From Nothophaeocryptopus gaeumannii (taxonomy: Eukaryota; Ascomycota; Dothideomycetes; Mycosphaerellales; Mycosphaerellaceae), in assembly GCA_031771865.1 (NCBI GenBank), contig JASISA010000010.1, positions 2,542,001 to 2,606,000 on the forward strand: a stretch of 64,000 nucleotides of DNA, in the 5' to 3' direction. Position 1 is the first letter of the stretch. Every line of letters begins with the position of its first letter. Under the pieces are notes generated by a model. The model was given only the letters and a program-made list of their open reading frames with translations, was not told where the DNA came from and made no database searches. The translations under genes were made by a program, and so were the position numbers. This document shows, in pieces, positions 40,968 to 52,045 of this stretch.

Positions 40968-42279
40968 ATGTCGTCGCCGACAACATCTGCACTGTTTACG
41001 GAAGTATGGGCCGAGTATGCCATCAGCATTTGCTGTCTTCTCCTGCGGTTCTACGCTCGATGGAGAGTATTTGGCATCAAGAATTTCGACTTAGGGGATG
41101 TATTTGCGGCAATGGCAACGGTGAGTGGAGCGAAAATGTGACGGAGAAAGCTGCAGAATAAGCTAACGCGACCAAGATCTTCTATTCCATTGAGACGACT
41201 GGAATCTACCTGCTCAGTAAGTCATCTAGTCGCCCTTACTTCGAATCGCATCTGACTATGGCAGCGAGCTATGGAAACAATATTGGTCTCACGGAGCAGA
41301 CGGCGGAAGCTGTGCCTGACAGCAAGGTCGCAATTCTGACGCTTGGCTCGAAGCTGGCGTTCATGAATTGGATCTGGTACATCAATTTGATCTGGTGTCT
41401 CAAAGGCATTCTACTCGCGGTCTACGTGAAGCTGGGGTGAGTTCAAAACCCAACCTTTGCTCCAAGAATGCATTCCCTGACAATGACAGGAGTGGCGTTG
41501 CTCGACAAGAGAAGCTCGTCAAAGCCGTGTGTATCTTCAATGTTTGCACCTGGCTAGGATCGCTGCTGTGTCACGTCTTGATATGCACACCTCCTCATAA
41601 GAGCTGGCAGATCAAGCCCTATCCGGGAGACAACTGCACAGTGCGAAAGCCGAACTACATCGTTATTGCCGTACTCAACAGCTTGAGCGATCTGGCGATC
41701 ATCGCCGTCCCGATGCCACTGCTGTTCAAGGTCAAGGTCAAGCTTTCTCGAAAACTGGTGCTCATCGGCTTGTTCTCCCTCGGATTCTTCGTCATCATCG
41801 CAACGATACTTCGGGCGCACTACTCCCTGCACTCCCTATCGACTTTGATGATCGCTCTTGGGTGGGCAAGCAGGGAGACATTTGTAGCAACACTCGTAGC
41901 ATGCGCGCCTGGAATTAAGCCGCTTTTCAGCACAAGCAAGTGGTACCGAACCACATCGGATGGATCCCGCGACAAGCTGTCAAAGGAGCCTGGCACCAGG
42001 TATGGAATATCAGGTGGATTCTCGAAGCCTAGAGGAGCGACTGGCAACGACAGCATCCTCGTATCGCGCTCTGTCGACGTATATCGATCTGGCGAACGCA
42101 GCATGCCGGACCCGTATGTCCTTGAAATGGGCCAATGGAGGAAGTCGGGTCCCTCGAGCTCTGCGGAGAGTGATGAACGTATCATCATCACCCGTGAATC
42201 TCATGAGAATAAGACGGAGGACAACAGGAGCGCCTACTTCACGACAGAGTCCGCCGCGAGGATAAAGGACCAGGTATGA
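40968..42279 (+). CDS. Fungal rhodopsin-like integral membrane protein (PTH11-related, no CFEM)
   Basis: Four exons, 40968-41120, 41177-41216, 41265-41436 and 41490-42279, give 384 residues. After a short extracellular start, about seven hydrophobic helices follow, with the family's charged-pair features RFYARWRVFGIKNFDLGDVF (RxxxR...D), MNWIWYINLIWCLKGILLAV and VPMPLLFKVKVKLSRKLVLI. ICTPPHKSWQIKPYPGDNC, between helices, is a probable extracellular loop with a Cys pair. The C-terminal 110 residues are cytosolic, Ser/Arg-rich and disordered. This is the same large fungal family as the CFEM receptor at 22.6 kb but without the CFEM domain and signal peptide. Function is unknown for most members; a G-protein-linked role is proposed for some. 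Confidence 0.85.
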
Positions 42280-42928
42280 GAATGATTGTCCCTGAAGCAG
42301 GAAGCCTGTATAACGACACCAACTGTATCAACACAACACGACCGAGTTCCGGCGCAAAGGAGCTCGTCATTTCAGCTACTGTTCAGGATCTTCCAACATT
42401 GCGAATACCCCGCTGTGTTTAGTCGGGCAAATGATGAAAGATCGAACAGCAAAACGCAGCCCATTCATCCGTCAAGGCTTGGTTCTATTGGGAGTCTAGC
42501 AAAGTGAAACCTCTACAAACAGAGCGTGCAGTCGTCTGACTTGGCAGGCCGGCTTCTTATGCCGACCTACTATCCATGTCAACATACAGGGCACCCTGGC
42601 ACGCTCATTCACGAGCACACCAAGTGGGGAAGGAGTGGGCCTTGGGAACGCTTTGCGCTTTCAACCTCTTCCGAGCTCCAATGCTATGGCATTTAGTTCA
42701 TTAGCCGACAATCTGTCGAAGTCACCAACAGCGCACGATCTACGGTGTACTTCCACCGAGTCATGTTGTTATACAAATCCATCGGATGCACAACAGGTGC
42801 AGCTATCCGGATTGAGCATGTCTCCGATCTCTAAGCGGCATTTGCCTTCTATCTAACTAAGTTTTATGAATCCCCTTCCTTGATCTCTTTCGATCGTGCC
42901 CTTTGCCAACTGGGACAGGTACTTTGCC
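42280..42928. other. Intergenic region upstream of the MFS gene
   Basis: No supported gene; 3' flank of the receptor-like gene and promoter of the transporter. Confidence 0.5.
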
Positions 42929-44892
42929 ATGGCGACTATATCAGCTGCTGAAACGACAGAATCATCTCAGGCTCAGCAGCCTGTCGTTGATGCGAACAAC
43001 GATGGAGATGGAAGTCTGGAGAAGAATACAACCGCTGCAGCTGTGAGCGACGGTACGCCGACAAAAGAATCCTTCGATGGCGAAGCACCTCCACCAGAGG
43101 TCACTCTCAAGACATGGATCGTCTGTGTGGTACGTATCGGCACAAAGTCGAACCCATCGTCAATGGCTAACAACATGTCTACTTCCAGATCCTCTCCATC
43201 GGCTACGGTCTCTCCTTCTGGGCCGTCCCAGTAATGTCCGCCATCGGCAGCGAAGTATGCGCCGACCTAGGTGATGCCACCGCCTCGACCTGGTACGTCT
43301 CCGCTTGGACAATCGCCATCACCATCTCTTTCCTCTGGTTTGGACCTCTCACGGATCTGCTCGGTCGAAGATGGTTCCTCGTCGGGGGCAACTTTGTTAC
43401 CTTCGTTGGCCACTTGATCGTTGCCAGCTCGAAGTATAACCATTCTGGTAATGGCGCGAACCAGATCACGGCTGGTATGGTCGTTATTGGATTTGGTGGT
43501 GCGCTTTGTCAGATGGCTGCTTTCTCCCTCCCAGAGCTGCTGCCGAATGCTTGGAGACATATTGGAGTTGTTTTTGCGGATCTGGTTGTCTACATCACCG
43601 TTATCGTGGCGCCGGTCACCGCAAGATTCGGATACCAGTACGGTAACTGGGACTGGAACTTCTGGGGCCTGGCCATTTTCCAATTCCTTTCCTTTGTTGG
43701 TCTGTTGCTGCTCTACTTCCCACCAGCTCATCCGTAAGCATCGCCCACCCCGAAACTTGTCCAAGCGTGTTCACTGACTTGACCCCAGAGCCGGCGAACC
43801 AATCCACCAAATCATCAAAGACATCGACTATGTCGGCATTCTCCTCTCCGGCCCCGGCATCGTTCTGGTCCTGATGGGAATCGTCTGGGCCGGTGTCTAC
43901 CCCTCCTCCAACGCCCACGTCGTCGCCACTCTGGTCGTCGGTTTCGCCTTCATCGTCTTCTTCGCCCTCTGGGAACATTTCGGACAACTCAAACACCCCC
44001 TCGCTCCCACCCGCATCTTCACGAGCTCCCGGGGAAGAGACTTCACGGCTCCGGCGATCGCATTGGGTGTTGTGAATATGTTCTATTATTCGAGCTCCAT
44101 TCTCTGGCCGACTATGATTACTAAGTTTTACATCAATGGCGGGGTGAATTGGAGATACGCGGTAGTGCTCTCGCTGCCACAAGGTCTGGCGATCTTGTTC
44201 GGGGCGAGTTTACTGATGCTCTTTGGCGGGAAGATTAAGAACTACCAGTGGCAATTAACGGGTTCGTCGTTTGTCATGGTCCTTTTTGGATCGTTGTTGG
44301 GGCTGGTCACGCCCGATAACAAGGGCACGATGATTGCTTTTCTGTTTTTGAGTCAGGCTGGTTTTGGGTGGGCCATCTATTTGGCCATTGCGGTGACGCA
44401 GTTGGGCGTTGAGCATAAGGATCTGGGTATCGCTGGGGGTATTTCTGGGACTTTTCGATTTGCTGCCGGGGCCGGTAAGTGATCATGCTACCAATGGTTT
44501 CAGACTTACTACTGACGTTGGGGCTCACAGTCGGCACGACGATCTACACGACCGTCTTCAACAACGAACTCATCTCCGCCACAACTTCCAAAGTCACCAA
44601 AGCCGTCCTGGCGGCAGGCCTCCCCAGCTCTGAAGTGGCCGACCTCCTCTCCGTCGTCAGTACCACTTCCCTCGCGACCTCATACCCAGCAAATATCGTT
44701 ACGGCTGCCAGCAACGCTTTGAACAACGCCTACTGTCATGCCATCTTTGTCGTTGCGATGGTCTCGATGGCATTCGGAATTGTGGGCCTGATCGCTTGTG
44801 CGTGCTGCAAGGATGTGGATCACAAGATGAACAACCAGATTGAAGTGTATTTGGAGAATGATCGGTTGAGGGGGAGGAACAAGTTCCACTAG
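42929..44892 (+). CDS. MFS transporter, Tri12/siderophore-type (14 helices)
   Basis: Exons 42929-43129, 43189-43733, 43789-44474 and 44531-44892 give 597 residues. A polar cytosolic N-terminus of about 60 residues is followed by 14 predicted helices. Family marks are the loop motif FGPLTDLLGRRWFLVGGN (MFS motif A), FGGALCQMAAFSLPELLPN, FGYQYGNWDWNFWGL and the late EHKDLGIAGGISGTFRFAAG, which a splice site interrupts. This is the fungal Tri12 group (DHA2-like drug:H+ antiporters), whose members export trichothecenes or import iron siderophores. No biosynthetic gene lies next to it here, so the substrate is open. The start at 42929 is chosen as the first ATG in frame; it should be a plasma-membrane protein. 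Confidence 0.93.
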
Positions 44893-45694
44893 AAGCGTGT
44901 AAAGCTGTTAGAGAAGATGTTGGAGAGGTGCCACGGTGGAGCAATCCCGGTCCAGAGGCTTGTACAGAGACGCGTAGGAATACCCAATGAATTGACTCAT
45001 TTGTCGTGTTCTCTGATGTCTGGCATCAAAGGCAGGGTGTCGTCATAGACGTCAAAGCCCAGACATGGGGACGTCCCAGATCTCCAACGCGCTTTGAACC
45101 TTCATGTGCTAACCTGATCCTGTGGTGCAGCCGTTGCGAGGGCATGGCAGGGCGGCGCGGTCTCGCCCAAGTCGTGTGTTTACTGACATTGCCCTGGCCG
45201 TCAGACCTTTGACGCGATGCTTAGGTCCAGAAGTTGACAGCGGCACTGCCATGATATGGAGGGCTGCTCACGCCAGCATGTGATGATGAAAGGAAAGCTG
45301 AGTGAATGTTGTCAGAGGCCTCCAAAATAGAATGGTACCGCACATGCTAAATGCAAGGCTGGAGACAAATTAAGGTTCAGTCGCGCATGTCCCGACTCGC
45401 CAACGGGGTCATCGGCAGATACCGCCGACGGGCGAGCTTTGAGCACGCTCGCGACCTCAGTCCGGCTCCCTGCCACATAACATAAGACCACCGAACCGCA
45501 CATTGCTACCACCTTCGCGAGTCCGCTGGCGGCGGCCACCATACACCGACTGCTGAGCTTCCACCGACGCCCATCATTCATATGCCACGGACAACAACAG
45601 CGAGCTGCAAGACGCAGGAGCAGTAGCTGAAGCGGAGTGTGGAGCGGGATACGGCCAACAGGTCATCTTCGCGGACTTGCTCGCTGCCGCCAAC
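44893..45694. other. Intergenic region
   Basis: No supported gene. The minus strand holds an 89-codon frame (45312-45581) without motifs. The last 200 bases are the promoter and leader of the F-box gene. Confidence 0.45.
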
Positions 45695-48634
45695 ATGGAG
45701 GCTTCCGCGACCGCCACCACCGCCGCTATTGCAGGTCCGTCCAGCGAGGTGTCGACTCCCGCCCACGAGGAAGATGCGCGACACGGCCACTTCGCCATTA
45801 CAGCTTCCCAGGTGCCGAAGCCGACCAGCAGCATCCTCCCATTCCCTCTGCTGTCGCCCGCCAGCTCCTCCCCCGAGATGACAGTCAAGGAAGTCAAGAG
45901 CATCGGGACGCGCTTTCACGAGGACTGCCATGAGACCGACTTGCCAAGCCCGCGACTGCGCTCGAGCCGCATGTTCAAGGGCAAGGGCAAGGAGGCCGTA
46001 GCCATCGAGAAGCCCAAGAAGAAGCCGCTGCAGCTGCTCGACCTGCCTGTGGATATATTGAAGGACATCGTACGGGAAGTTACGCATACAAATGACCTGA
46101 CCTCTTTGGCCCTCTGCCACAGCGCCCTCCACCGTCTCACGATTCCGCATATCTACTCTCGCTTCGACATTGTCTGGCCCGACAGCAGCACGCATGCAGA
46201 GCCGAGATCAGGCGTGGATGCACTCACGTATGGCTTGGCGACACTAGTCATGGCAGAGGAAATCTTCGGAGAGGCTCCCAATCAGCGACAGCATGCTCTC
46301 AACAATCGATACAATGTGGGTGATTATGGTAGAGCGACAGAGACCACCATTCGACGGAGGAGAGGGAATCATTATGCGCAATTCACGAAGAAATTCTCTT
46401 TGGGCAATGGGCCGGCAGACTGGGTGCAAGAGTACCTGATCACCAAGGAGGGCGGGAAGATGCTTGGCACCCTGGTGGCTCTGGCTGTGGCCCGCATGCG
46501 ATCGCTGGAAACTTTCATATGGGACATGCCGACTGGGATACTGCGCGATGTCTGGCTCGCTCTTTCCTCGCTTGGGGATAAAGAAGATGATAAGTCATGC
46601 AGATTGGAGAAGGTATGGGTACGATGGCACGACAATTCTTCCGCGGAAGCCGCGAATCCAATGCCACCTCCTCCGCCGCCGATCAATATCAGCGCCATTC
46701 CGCCGCCGCCATTGCAAACGCAAAGCTCACTGAGTGCTGGTCTTCCGCAAATACATTCCGCTGCTTTAGATCGTGTGGAGCACCCATCTTTCTCTGTGCT
46801 GCCTGCCTTGAAGAGCCTCAGCGTACTCGACATAGATGAACTCGCTTATCTCGATGAGATGTCTGTCCTGATCGGCAACTCTTTGGACAAGCTACGCGAG
46901 CTGCGGGTGGGCATCGCACGGCACGCCATGACCAAGGACTGGGTCACGATCTGGGAAGGAGAAGCACTACAACAGGTGGACCCAGATTATCCTACCGCAG
47001 GATCGCTAACCATTGGGGAGAAGCGCTTGGGGGGTGTTATGGGCATTCTTTCAGGATTCGTCTGCGACATGCGCAAGCCCAGAATCATACTCCCGGACCG
47101 AACTCGCCGTAGACGCCATTCCAGTAGGGCGAGCGCCAAGAGTCCGGAGACTAATGCGATGCCAGTCACCACGCAGCAGCCTGCGCTGGCGACAGAGAGT
47201 ATGGGCATGACGAGCTTGCGTGACGTGATTGCAGAGCCACCGACGAACGAGCCCGAATCTGCTCTGTCATTTCCTCCAAGCTCGCCCACCAGCGGAGAGA
47301 CTGTCTTCGGCAATCCGCAGCTTGGTACCAACGACGTTGAAGAAACTCCTGCAGCCCAGGCCGGAGTTGTATCCGAACCGTCAGCCCCACTCACTGCAGC
47401 CCTGCTCGAGGAACGAGCTACCCCAATTGACTTCCTAGAGGAGGAGACGCCACAACATCTCGAGAAGATGCTGCAGCTCGAGAGCTTAGAGCTCGAGCGT
47501 GTGCCGATATCCGTTCCGGTGCTGCAAAAAGCAATAGATTGGACACGTCTCACCTCGTTGACACTTCTACACTGCCCGAATCACGAACAGCTTTGGAAAA
47601 CGCTGCGACGATCTTTTGCGCCCACACCGAAGTCGCCAACCTATCCTCTGCCCAGAAGGACGCCGACGAATTCTCCTCGGAAGGGTAGCAAGGCTGCGGC
47701 GCTGTCCAACGATTTTGAGCTTGAGTATCGACTTTCTCTCAAGAAAGTGCACACCAACACCGTCTCGCCTGCGCTCATTTCTTTCTTGAAGGAGACGCTA
47801 GCCCCAAATAGCCTCGAGGTTCTCTTCCTGCAGGAAGCCCGAAGCTACCAGTCTCCCGTGCAGGTCGAGACCATTTTCAAAGGCCCTCTTCGAAGGCATC
47901 GCGGTAGCTTGAAAAAGCTACTGATTGACAGCTCGGAGAAAGGTACAGATGGCATTCCCACAAGTTCTAGCAGGTGGAGGCGATGGATGGTGACGCGCGA
48001 TGTCTTGGCATTCATGTGCAGTGGGAAGATGCCAGCGCTCCGTGAACTTGGCATGGCAATCGATTATCGTGACTGGGTGAGTGAATACATGTTCTGCCAT
48101 TATTGCTTTGCTAATGTTCCGCAGCACTTCTTTCTGCAGCGCCTGCCCTCGATACCACACCTGCGCTCGCTGTACCTCCCTTTCCTAGCAGATCACGTCC
48201 ATGGACCAGGGGCAGATCCTCGAGAGCTCGCGCTACAGATAGTCGACATTGTAGCACTGCGACCAGAAGTTGAGCTGTGCTACATGGGTATCGCTAACAA
48301 ATGCTTCGAGATTCTGGAGAATAGGAAAGATCAAGACTCACGCGCAGAGTCTCAGCTTGGCATCTTACCCGGCGCAAACATCGATCCGGATGTTGCCGCA
48401 AGCGACGATGGCGAGGATGAGGACGACGAGGCTGAAGAAGCCGACGAAGACAATGTGGAAGAGGCCGACGAAGAAGAAGACGACACCGAAAGCGACGAAG
48501 ACGACACTGACGATGACACGGATTCCGAGCTGTCCGGCGAAGACAGCAAGAACGCAGCTCGCTTACGATTGCGCGAGATACTCTTTTATGACGACAAAGT
48601 CGCCATTTTCAAGGCGCGGCATGGAAGGCTGTAG
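45695..48634 (+). CDS. F-box protein with leucine-rich-like body and acidic C-terminus
   Basis: One frame from the ATG at 45695 to 48634 (979 codons). An intron at 48077-48124 (GTGAGT, branch GCTAAT, acceptor CCGCAG) is 48 nt and stop-free; removing it joins DYRDW to HFFLQRLPSIPHLRSL and gives 963 residues. The F-box is at about 107-155 (LQLLDLPVDILKDIVREVTH ... LCHSALHRLTIPHIYSRFDIVW). F-box proteins recruit targets to SCF ubiquitin ligases through Skp1. The body has LRR-like segments (LKSLSVLDIDELAYLDEMSV, MLQLESLELERVPISVPVLQ, RLPSIPHLRSLYLPFLADHV) separated by disordered loops (about 460-560). The tail carries about 60 mostly acidic residues, then LRLREILFYDDKVAIFKARH. The target is unknown. 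Confidence 0.85.
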   Translation: MEASATATTAAIAGPSSEVSTPAHEEDARHGHFAITASQVPKPTSSILPFPLLSPASSSPEMTVKEVKSIGTRFHEDCHETDLPSPRLRSSRMFKGKGKEAVAIEKPKKKPLQLLDLPVDILKDIVREVTHTNDLTSLALCHSALHRLTIPHIYSRFDIVWPDSSTHAEPRSGVDALTYGLATLVMAEEIFGEAPNQRQHALNNRYNVGDYGRATETTIRRRRGNHYAQFTKKFSLGNGPADWVQEYLITKEGGKMLGTLVALAVARMRSLETFIWDMPTGILRDVWLALSSLGDKEDDKSCRLEKVWVRWHDNSSAEAANPMPPPPPPINISAIPPPPLQTQSSLSAGLPQIHSAALDRVEHPSFSVLPALKSLSVLDIDELAYLDEMSVLIGNSLDKLRELRVGIARHAMTKDWVTIWEGEALQQVDPDYPTAGSLTIGEKRLGGVMGILSGFVCDMRKPRIILPDRTRRRRHSSRASAKSPETNAMPVTTQQPALATESMGMTSLRDVIAEPPTNEPESALSFPPSSPTSGETVFGNPQLGTNDVEETPAAQAGVVSEPSAPLTAALLEERATPIDFLEEETPQHLEKMLQLESLELERVPISVPVLQKAIDWTRLTSLTLLHCPNHEQLWKTLRRSFAPTPKSPTYPLPRRTPTNSPRKGSKAAALSNDFELEYRLSLKKVHTNTVSPALISFLKETLAPNSLEVLFLQEARSYQSPVQVETIFKGPLRRHRGSLKKLLIDSSEKGTDGIPTSSSRWRRWMVTRDVLAFMCSGKMPALRELGMAIDYRDWVSEYMFCHYCFANVPQHFFLQRLPSIPHLRSLYLPFLADHVHGPGADPRELALQIVDIVALRPEVELCYMGIANKCFEILENRKDQDSRAESQLGILPGANIDPDVAASDDGEDEDDEAEEADEDNVEEADEEEDDTESDEDDTDDDTDSELSGEDSKNAARLRLREILFYDDKVAIFKARHGRL

Positions 48635-49710
48635 ATGATGATTATCAACTCCTTCCTACTTTCATTCGACAACCAGCTGAAATATGGGCTCAGGTATGCA
48701 TCTCAGGCTCGGTTTTATGCTTGATTGGCACAGCGTAGGAGCTTCTCGGCGCGCATGAAATTTTGACACGGCGTTCACTACAGATCTTGATTGAGATTTG
48801 CAGGGGGAGGGAAAACGATGATATCCCAAGTGTGCCGCCTCAGCTAGCGGTCAAGAGGCATGTTTTGTCACAGGACGACTTTGCCTTGCGATGAGAATTT
48901 TGATAGTTGACTGTACAACACCTTTCAGATGACCCTACCCTGCTCTTCCTTTCGTCCTCCCTGCTACCGCCGAGTGTGATGAAAAGGCAAGCAAAAGCCA
49001 CAAAGATGGCCTGCAAGCTTGCCCTGCCTTGGCGGGAGCGTGTGGAGATCTCACATCCTGAAACACGCCTCCACCTCCTCACATCGATGCGAGCACGTGC
49101 CCTTTGTGACACTGCATACGCAAGCACTGTATTTATGACGTAGGACAACCGTTCACAAGTCCTGCTACAAACTCAAGGCAATAGCTGACATCCTGGCATT
49201 TTCAGGTTTCCTATAGCGAATAGCTTGGAGATTTCACGTTGCGCAGTACAATCAGCTTTCCAGCAGCTACGAGAAGCGTCGTCAGCCCGCATAGCTTCTA
49301 TTCGATGTCCCACCACCCGGTTTGAGCAATACTGAGACGGCAGTTCACCTCGACACGGACTCTACAGAGCGGGGCTCACTCGAGGTCCAGAATCTGGGGA
49401 ATGGGATTGGAAGGCTCAGCTGGCCACACAGTTGAGAGTCATCACTACCTGAGTGGTCACTGGAGCGGTTCAAACGGGATCCCGTGTCCTGTTTGCTGTG
49501 AGTGAGAGTACGAAATTGATGAAGGAGGAGGATATCTGGGGGACCTGCGGCTACTGTGTCATCGGATGAATACTTCTGACTTGAATCGACTTCTCCTCCT
49601 TTGCATCCACAAGACCGATCTGTCTTCACCAGCGAATCCGGCAACAATATCAATCTCCATGAGCATGCGTTCAACTCTTTGATATCCTCGAACCTCGCAA
49701 GAGCTGGCCA
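48635..49710. other. Intergenic region
   Basis: About 1.1 kb. Open frames on both strands (48840-49148, 49345-49674) lack motifs. A 5' exon encoding a signal peptide for the next gene may be hidden in 49400-49710. Confidence 0.35.
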
Positions 49711-50518
49711 ATGGCAGATTCATCACACTACTCCAGAACGATACCCACAATGTCCAGCGTTGCTGAGCAAACCATTGCCATGCTTCCACTCTCGGGGACG
49801 ACGATCACTGCCTCCGCTGTGCCAGGTACGACAGGCTTGGCGGTCGTTGACGGCACTACTATCTCTTTTCGAGCAGAAGGCATCACTCTCTCGGCTGGTC
49901 AAGTCTTTAGCTTGGGCTTCAACGGCCTTTTCCATAGTTCGACGACGGGACTATATACAGCGGTGAGCTCAGATCTCCGACTCCATCCACCAGCAGCTCC
50001 ACAAACAACCGAGCCTACACACCAAGAACTTCGAAAACGTCAGACTGTCTACGACGAGACGAGTCATCCCGTCGGACAGACTATCATCGTCACCGAGCAG
50101 AATACTAGCACTCTTCCGCCGGATACGCCTATCGATGCCTCTACCTATGCCACTACAACGCCGACTTCTTACCCGGTGCCAACCTCAGAAACTTCACAAA
50201 CAGGTATGATAATCCAATCTCTCTCTATATGTCCCCGCCACACGCAAAGGTCAAGTAATCTCATCCTCTACAGGTTCTACCAGCACGAACTCGGAGTCCA
50301 GTGGGACGACTTCTACGACGACGATTACGAGCGGCACGATTGCGATTACGGGGAGTCAGACGAGTATCGTTACCACGACTGGACAGACTACTTCTTTGAG
50401 GGCGAGTACGATTGGTGGAGGGGGAGTCCGAAGAGTTAAAGGAGGATTGGGATGGGAGGAGGTGTTTGTTGCAGGATTGGGGTTTGTTGCTGCGGTGGGC
50501 GGGATGATGGGACTGTGA
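49711..50518 (+). CDS. Ser/Thr-rich, probably GPI-anchored surface protein
   Basis: Exons 49711-50203 and 50274-50518 join in phase to give 245 residues. The first part repeats a motif seen in many fungal wall proteins (SGTTITASAVPGTTGLAVVD, then GTTISFRAEGITLSAGQVFS). A Thr/Ser/Pro-rich segment follows, then after the intron a pure Ser/Thr/Gly region (GSTSTNSESSGTTSTTTITS) ending in a hydrophobic tail (FVAGLGFVAAVGGMMGL), as for GPI attachment. Without the splice the frame would run into an Asp/Tyr-rich nonsense stretch, which supports the join. No signal peptide is visible at 49711; an upstream exon may have been missed, or the true start lies elsewhere. It should be displayed at the cell surface if that exon exists. 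Confidence 0.7.
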
Positions 50519-50859
50519 AAGGGAGTCATGGATGGGTGTTTGGGTGGATGGATGCTTTATTGTTTTGATTGTGATATCCTCATTTGTCTCTTTGGATACT
50601 TGCTTCAGTTCATTATCCTGGCTTGTGCTGTTGTCATCTGAGATTGACTTTCACATGAAAAATCACGTTGTTTGCTTAGCGCCATCTTAGCGCCGCTAGC
50701 GTAGGCTTTCCTTTCTACTTCACTTGGCGAGAGCACGTGCGTCTTCAAGACCGTCTTCCTTCCTTTCAGTCACTCAACACATACAGCTTGACATCCTTTT
50801 CCCACCTTGAGAACTCTAGCGACTATCAACACACACCACCAGCGCATCGACCCATCAAC

Positions 50860-51714
50860 ATGACCATCCACCCACGCTACAAAGACCAACAAAACACCGC
50901 CCTCTACGACGGTAAAGCCTGGGCCGTCCTCTCACCCCCTCGAACAACTGCCTCCGCCGATAACCAGTCTCAAAGCACCTACGATCTGTCCCTCGTCATC
51001 GTCGACCCCCAGAAAATCTCATGGACACAATCATCCGTCTCAGCCAAATTGGGCTTCCCACTGCAAGTCGCTCGCTGGCCTCTAGCAGACGGCAACTCCA
51101 TACCAAATGCCGCAGCCAATTGCCTCTTCTTCAACGTCGATACCAAAAGCAGCGACTTCGGTATCAAAGATAAAGCCGTGGCCAATTGGTCCGGCGACGT
51201 GATCTTTCTCCGCACGGATGGCAAACCCCTCGACGATGTCCAGCTGCAATGTCTCACTCACTACCTCAACCAGTCGATCTCCCTCGAAATTCTCAAAATC
51301 GCCAACATGCCAAACGGTCGTCCGGAGTCCCGCGGAGCGCAGCGCAAGCAGAAGGCGAAGGAGAAGGTGGCAAGGAGATTGACGCCCGAAGCCTTCCACG
51401 CCTACTTCGAAGAATGGAAACTCCAACAACTCGCTGCGGGGAATGAGGATGTGCGAGATACTCAAAATCCTGTGGAAGTGAGCTTGGGATATGGGAATAT
51501 CAAGGAAGCTTGTGGGACGTGCGGTGCGAAAGCAGGGGTTGATGAGATGGACGAAGTGATGAAGTTGGAGAGATGCTCCCGGTGCAAAGCGAGGTGGTAT
51601 TGCAGCAAGGCTTGCCAGAAGAAGGATTGGAAAGAGCATAAGTGGGTTTGCAGAGCGCCTGGAGGTGATGAGGTTCAGAAGATTGCTGCCGCGGCGATGG
51701 AGCGGGTCAAGTAA
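50860..51714 (+). CDS. MYND zinc finger protein
   Basis: Intronless, 284 residues. The start at 50860 (MTIHPRYKDQQNTALYDGKA) follows CAACATGACC, a good context. The first 150 residues form an unrecognised globular domain with AWAVLSPPRTT and FLRTDGKPLDDVQLQCL. A basic helix (about 155-175, RKQKAKEKVARRLTPEAF) follows. The C-terminus holds a MYND finger: CGTCGAKAGVDEMDEVMKLE, then RCSRCKARWYCSKACQKKDW and KEHKWVC, with all seven Cys and the His in place. MYND fingers bind short proline-rich peptides and serve in protein-protein contacts, often in transcriptional control. The partner is unknown. Confidence 0.88.
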   Translation: MTIHPRYKDQQNTALYDGKAWAVLSPPRTTASADNQSQSTYDLSLVIVDPQKISWTQSSVSAKLGFPLQVARWPLADGNSIPNAAANCLFFNVDTKSSDFGIKDKAVANWSGDVIFLRTDGKPLDDVQLQCLTHYLNQSISLEILKIANMPNGRPESRGAQRKQKAKEKVARRLTPEAFHAYFEEWKLQQLAAGNEDVRDTQNPVEVSLGYGNIKEACGTCGAKAGVDEMDEVMKLERCSRCKARWYCSKACQKKDWKEHKWVCRAPGGDEVQKIAAAAMERVK

Positions 51715-52045
51715 GAGGTGGTGGTGGTGCTGATGACCATGGAGCATCGTATGGCCGCCCGACTACATGCGAGCAAGGGCTAGTAAAGAATGGGCGGGCT
51801 TGGATTCCAGGGTCTATGGAATAATGCTTGCACTTAACGCATCGTACAGCGTCCTATGGCGCACAGCCAGACGACTCATGTGCGATATGGTTGAGACAAG
51901 CCTTCACCGAGACAAGGATTGCCATATCACAAGCCCAGGCTCCATGTGAATTCAGGGATACAAGGGCCGCGTCCGAGTGCATTCACGACCATGTCATATA
52001 CGACATTTGCACCTACTCACAGGCACTCATTCACCCAACGTCACA
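51715..52045. other. Convergent 3' region
   Basis: The MYND and YTH genes end tail-to-tail here. No gene is seen. Confidence 0.5.
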
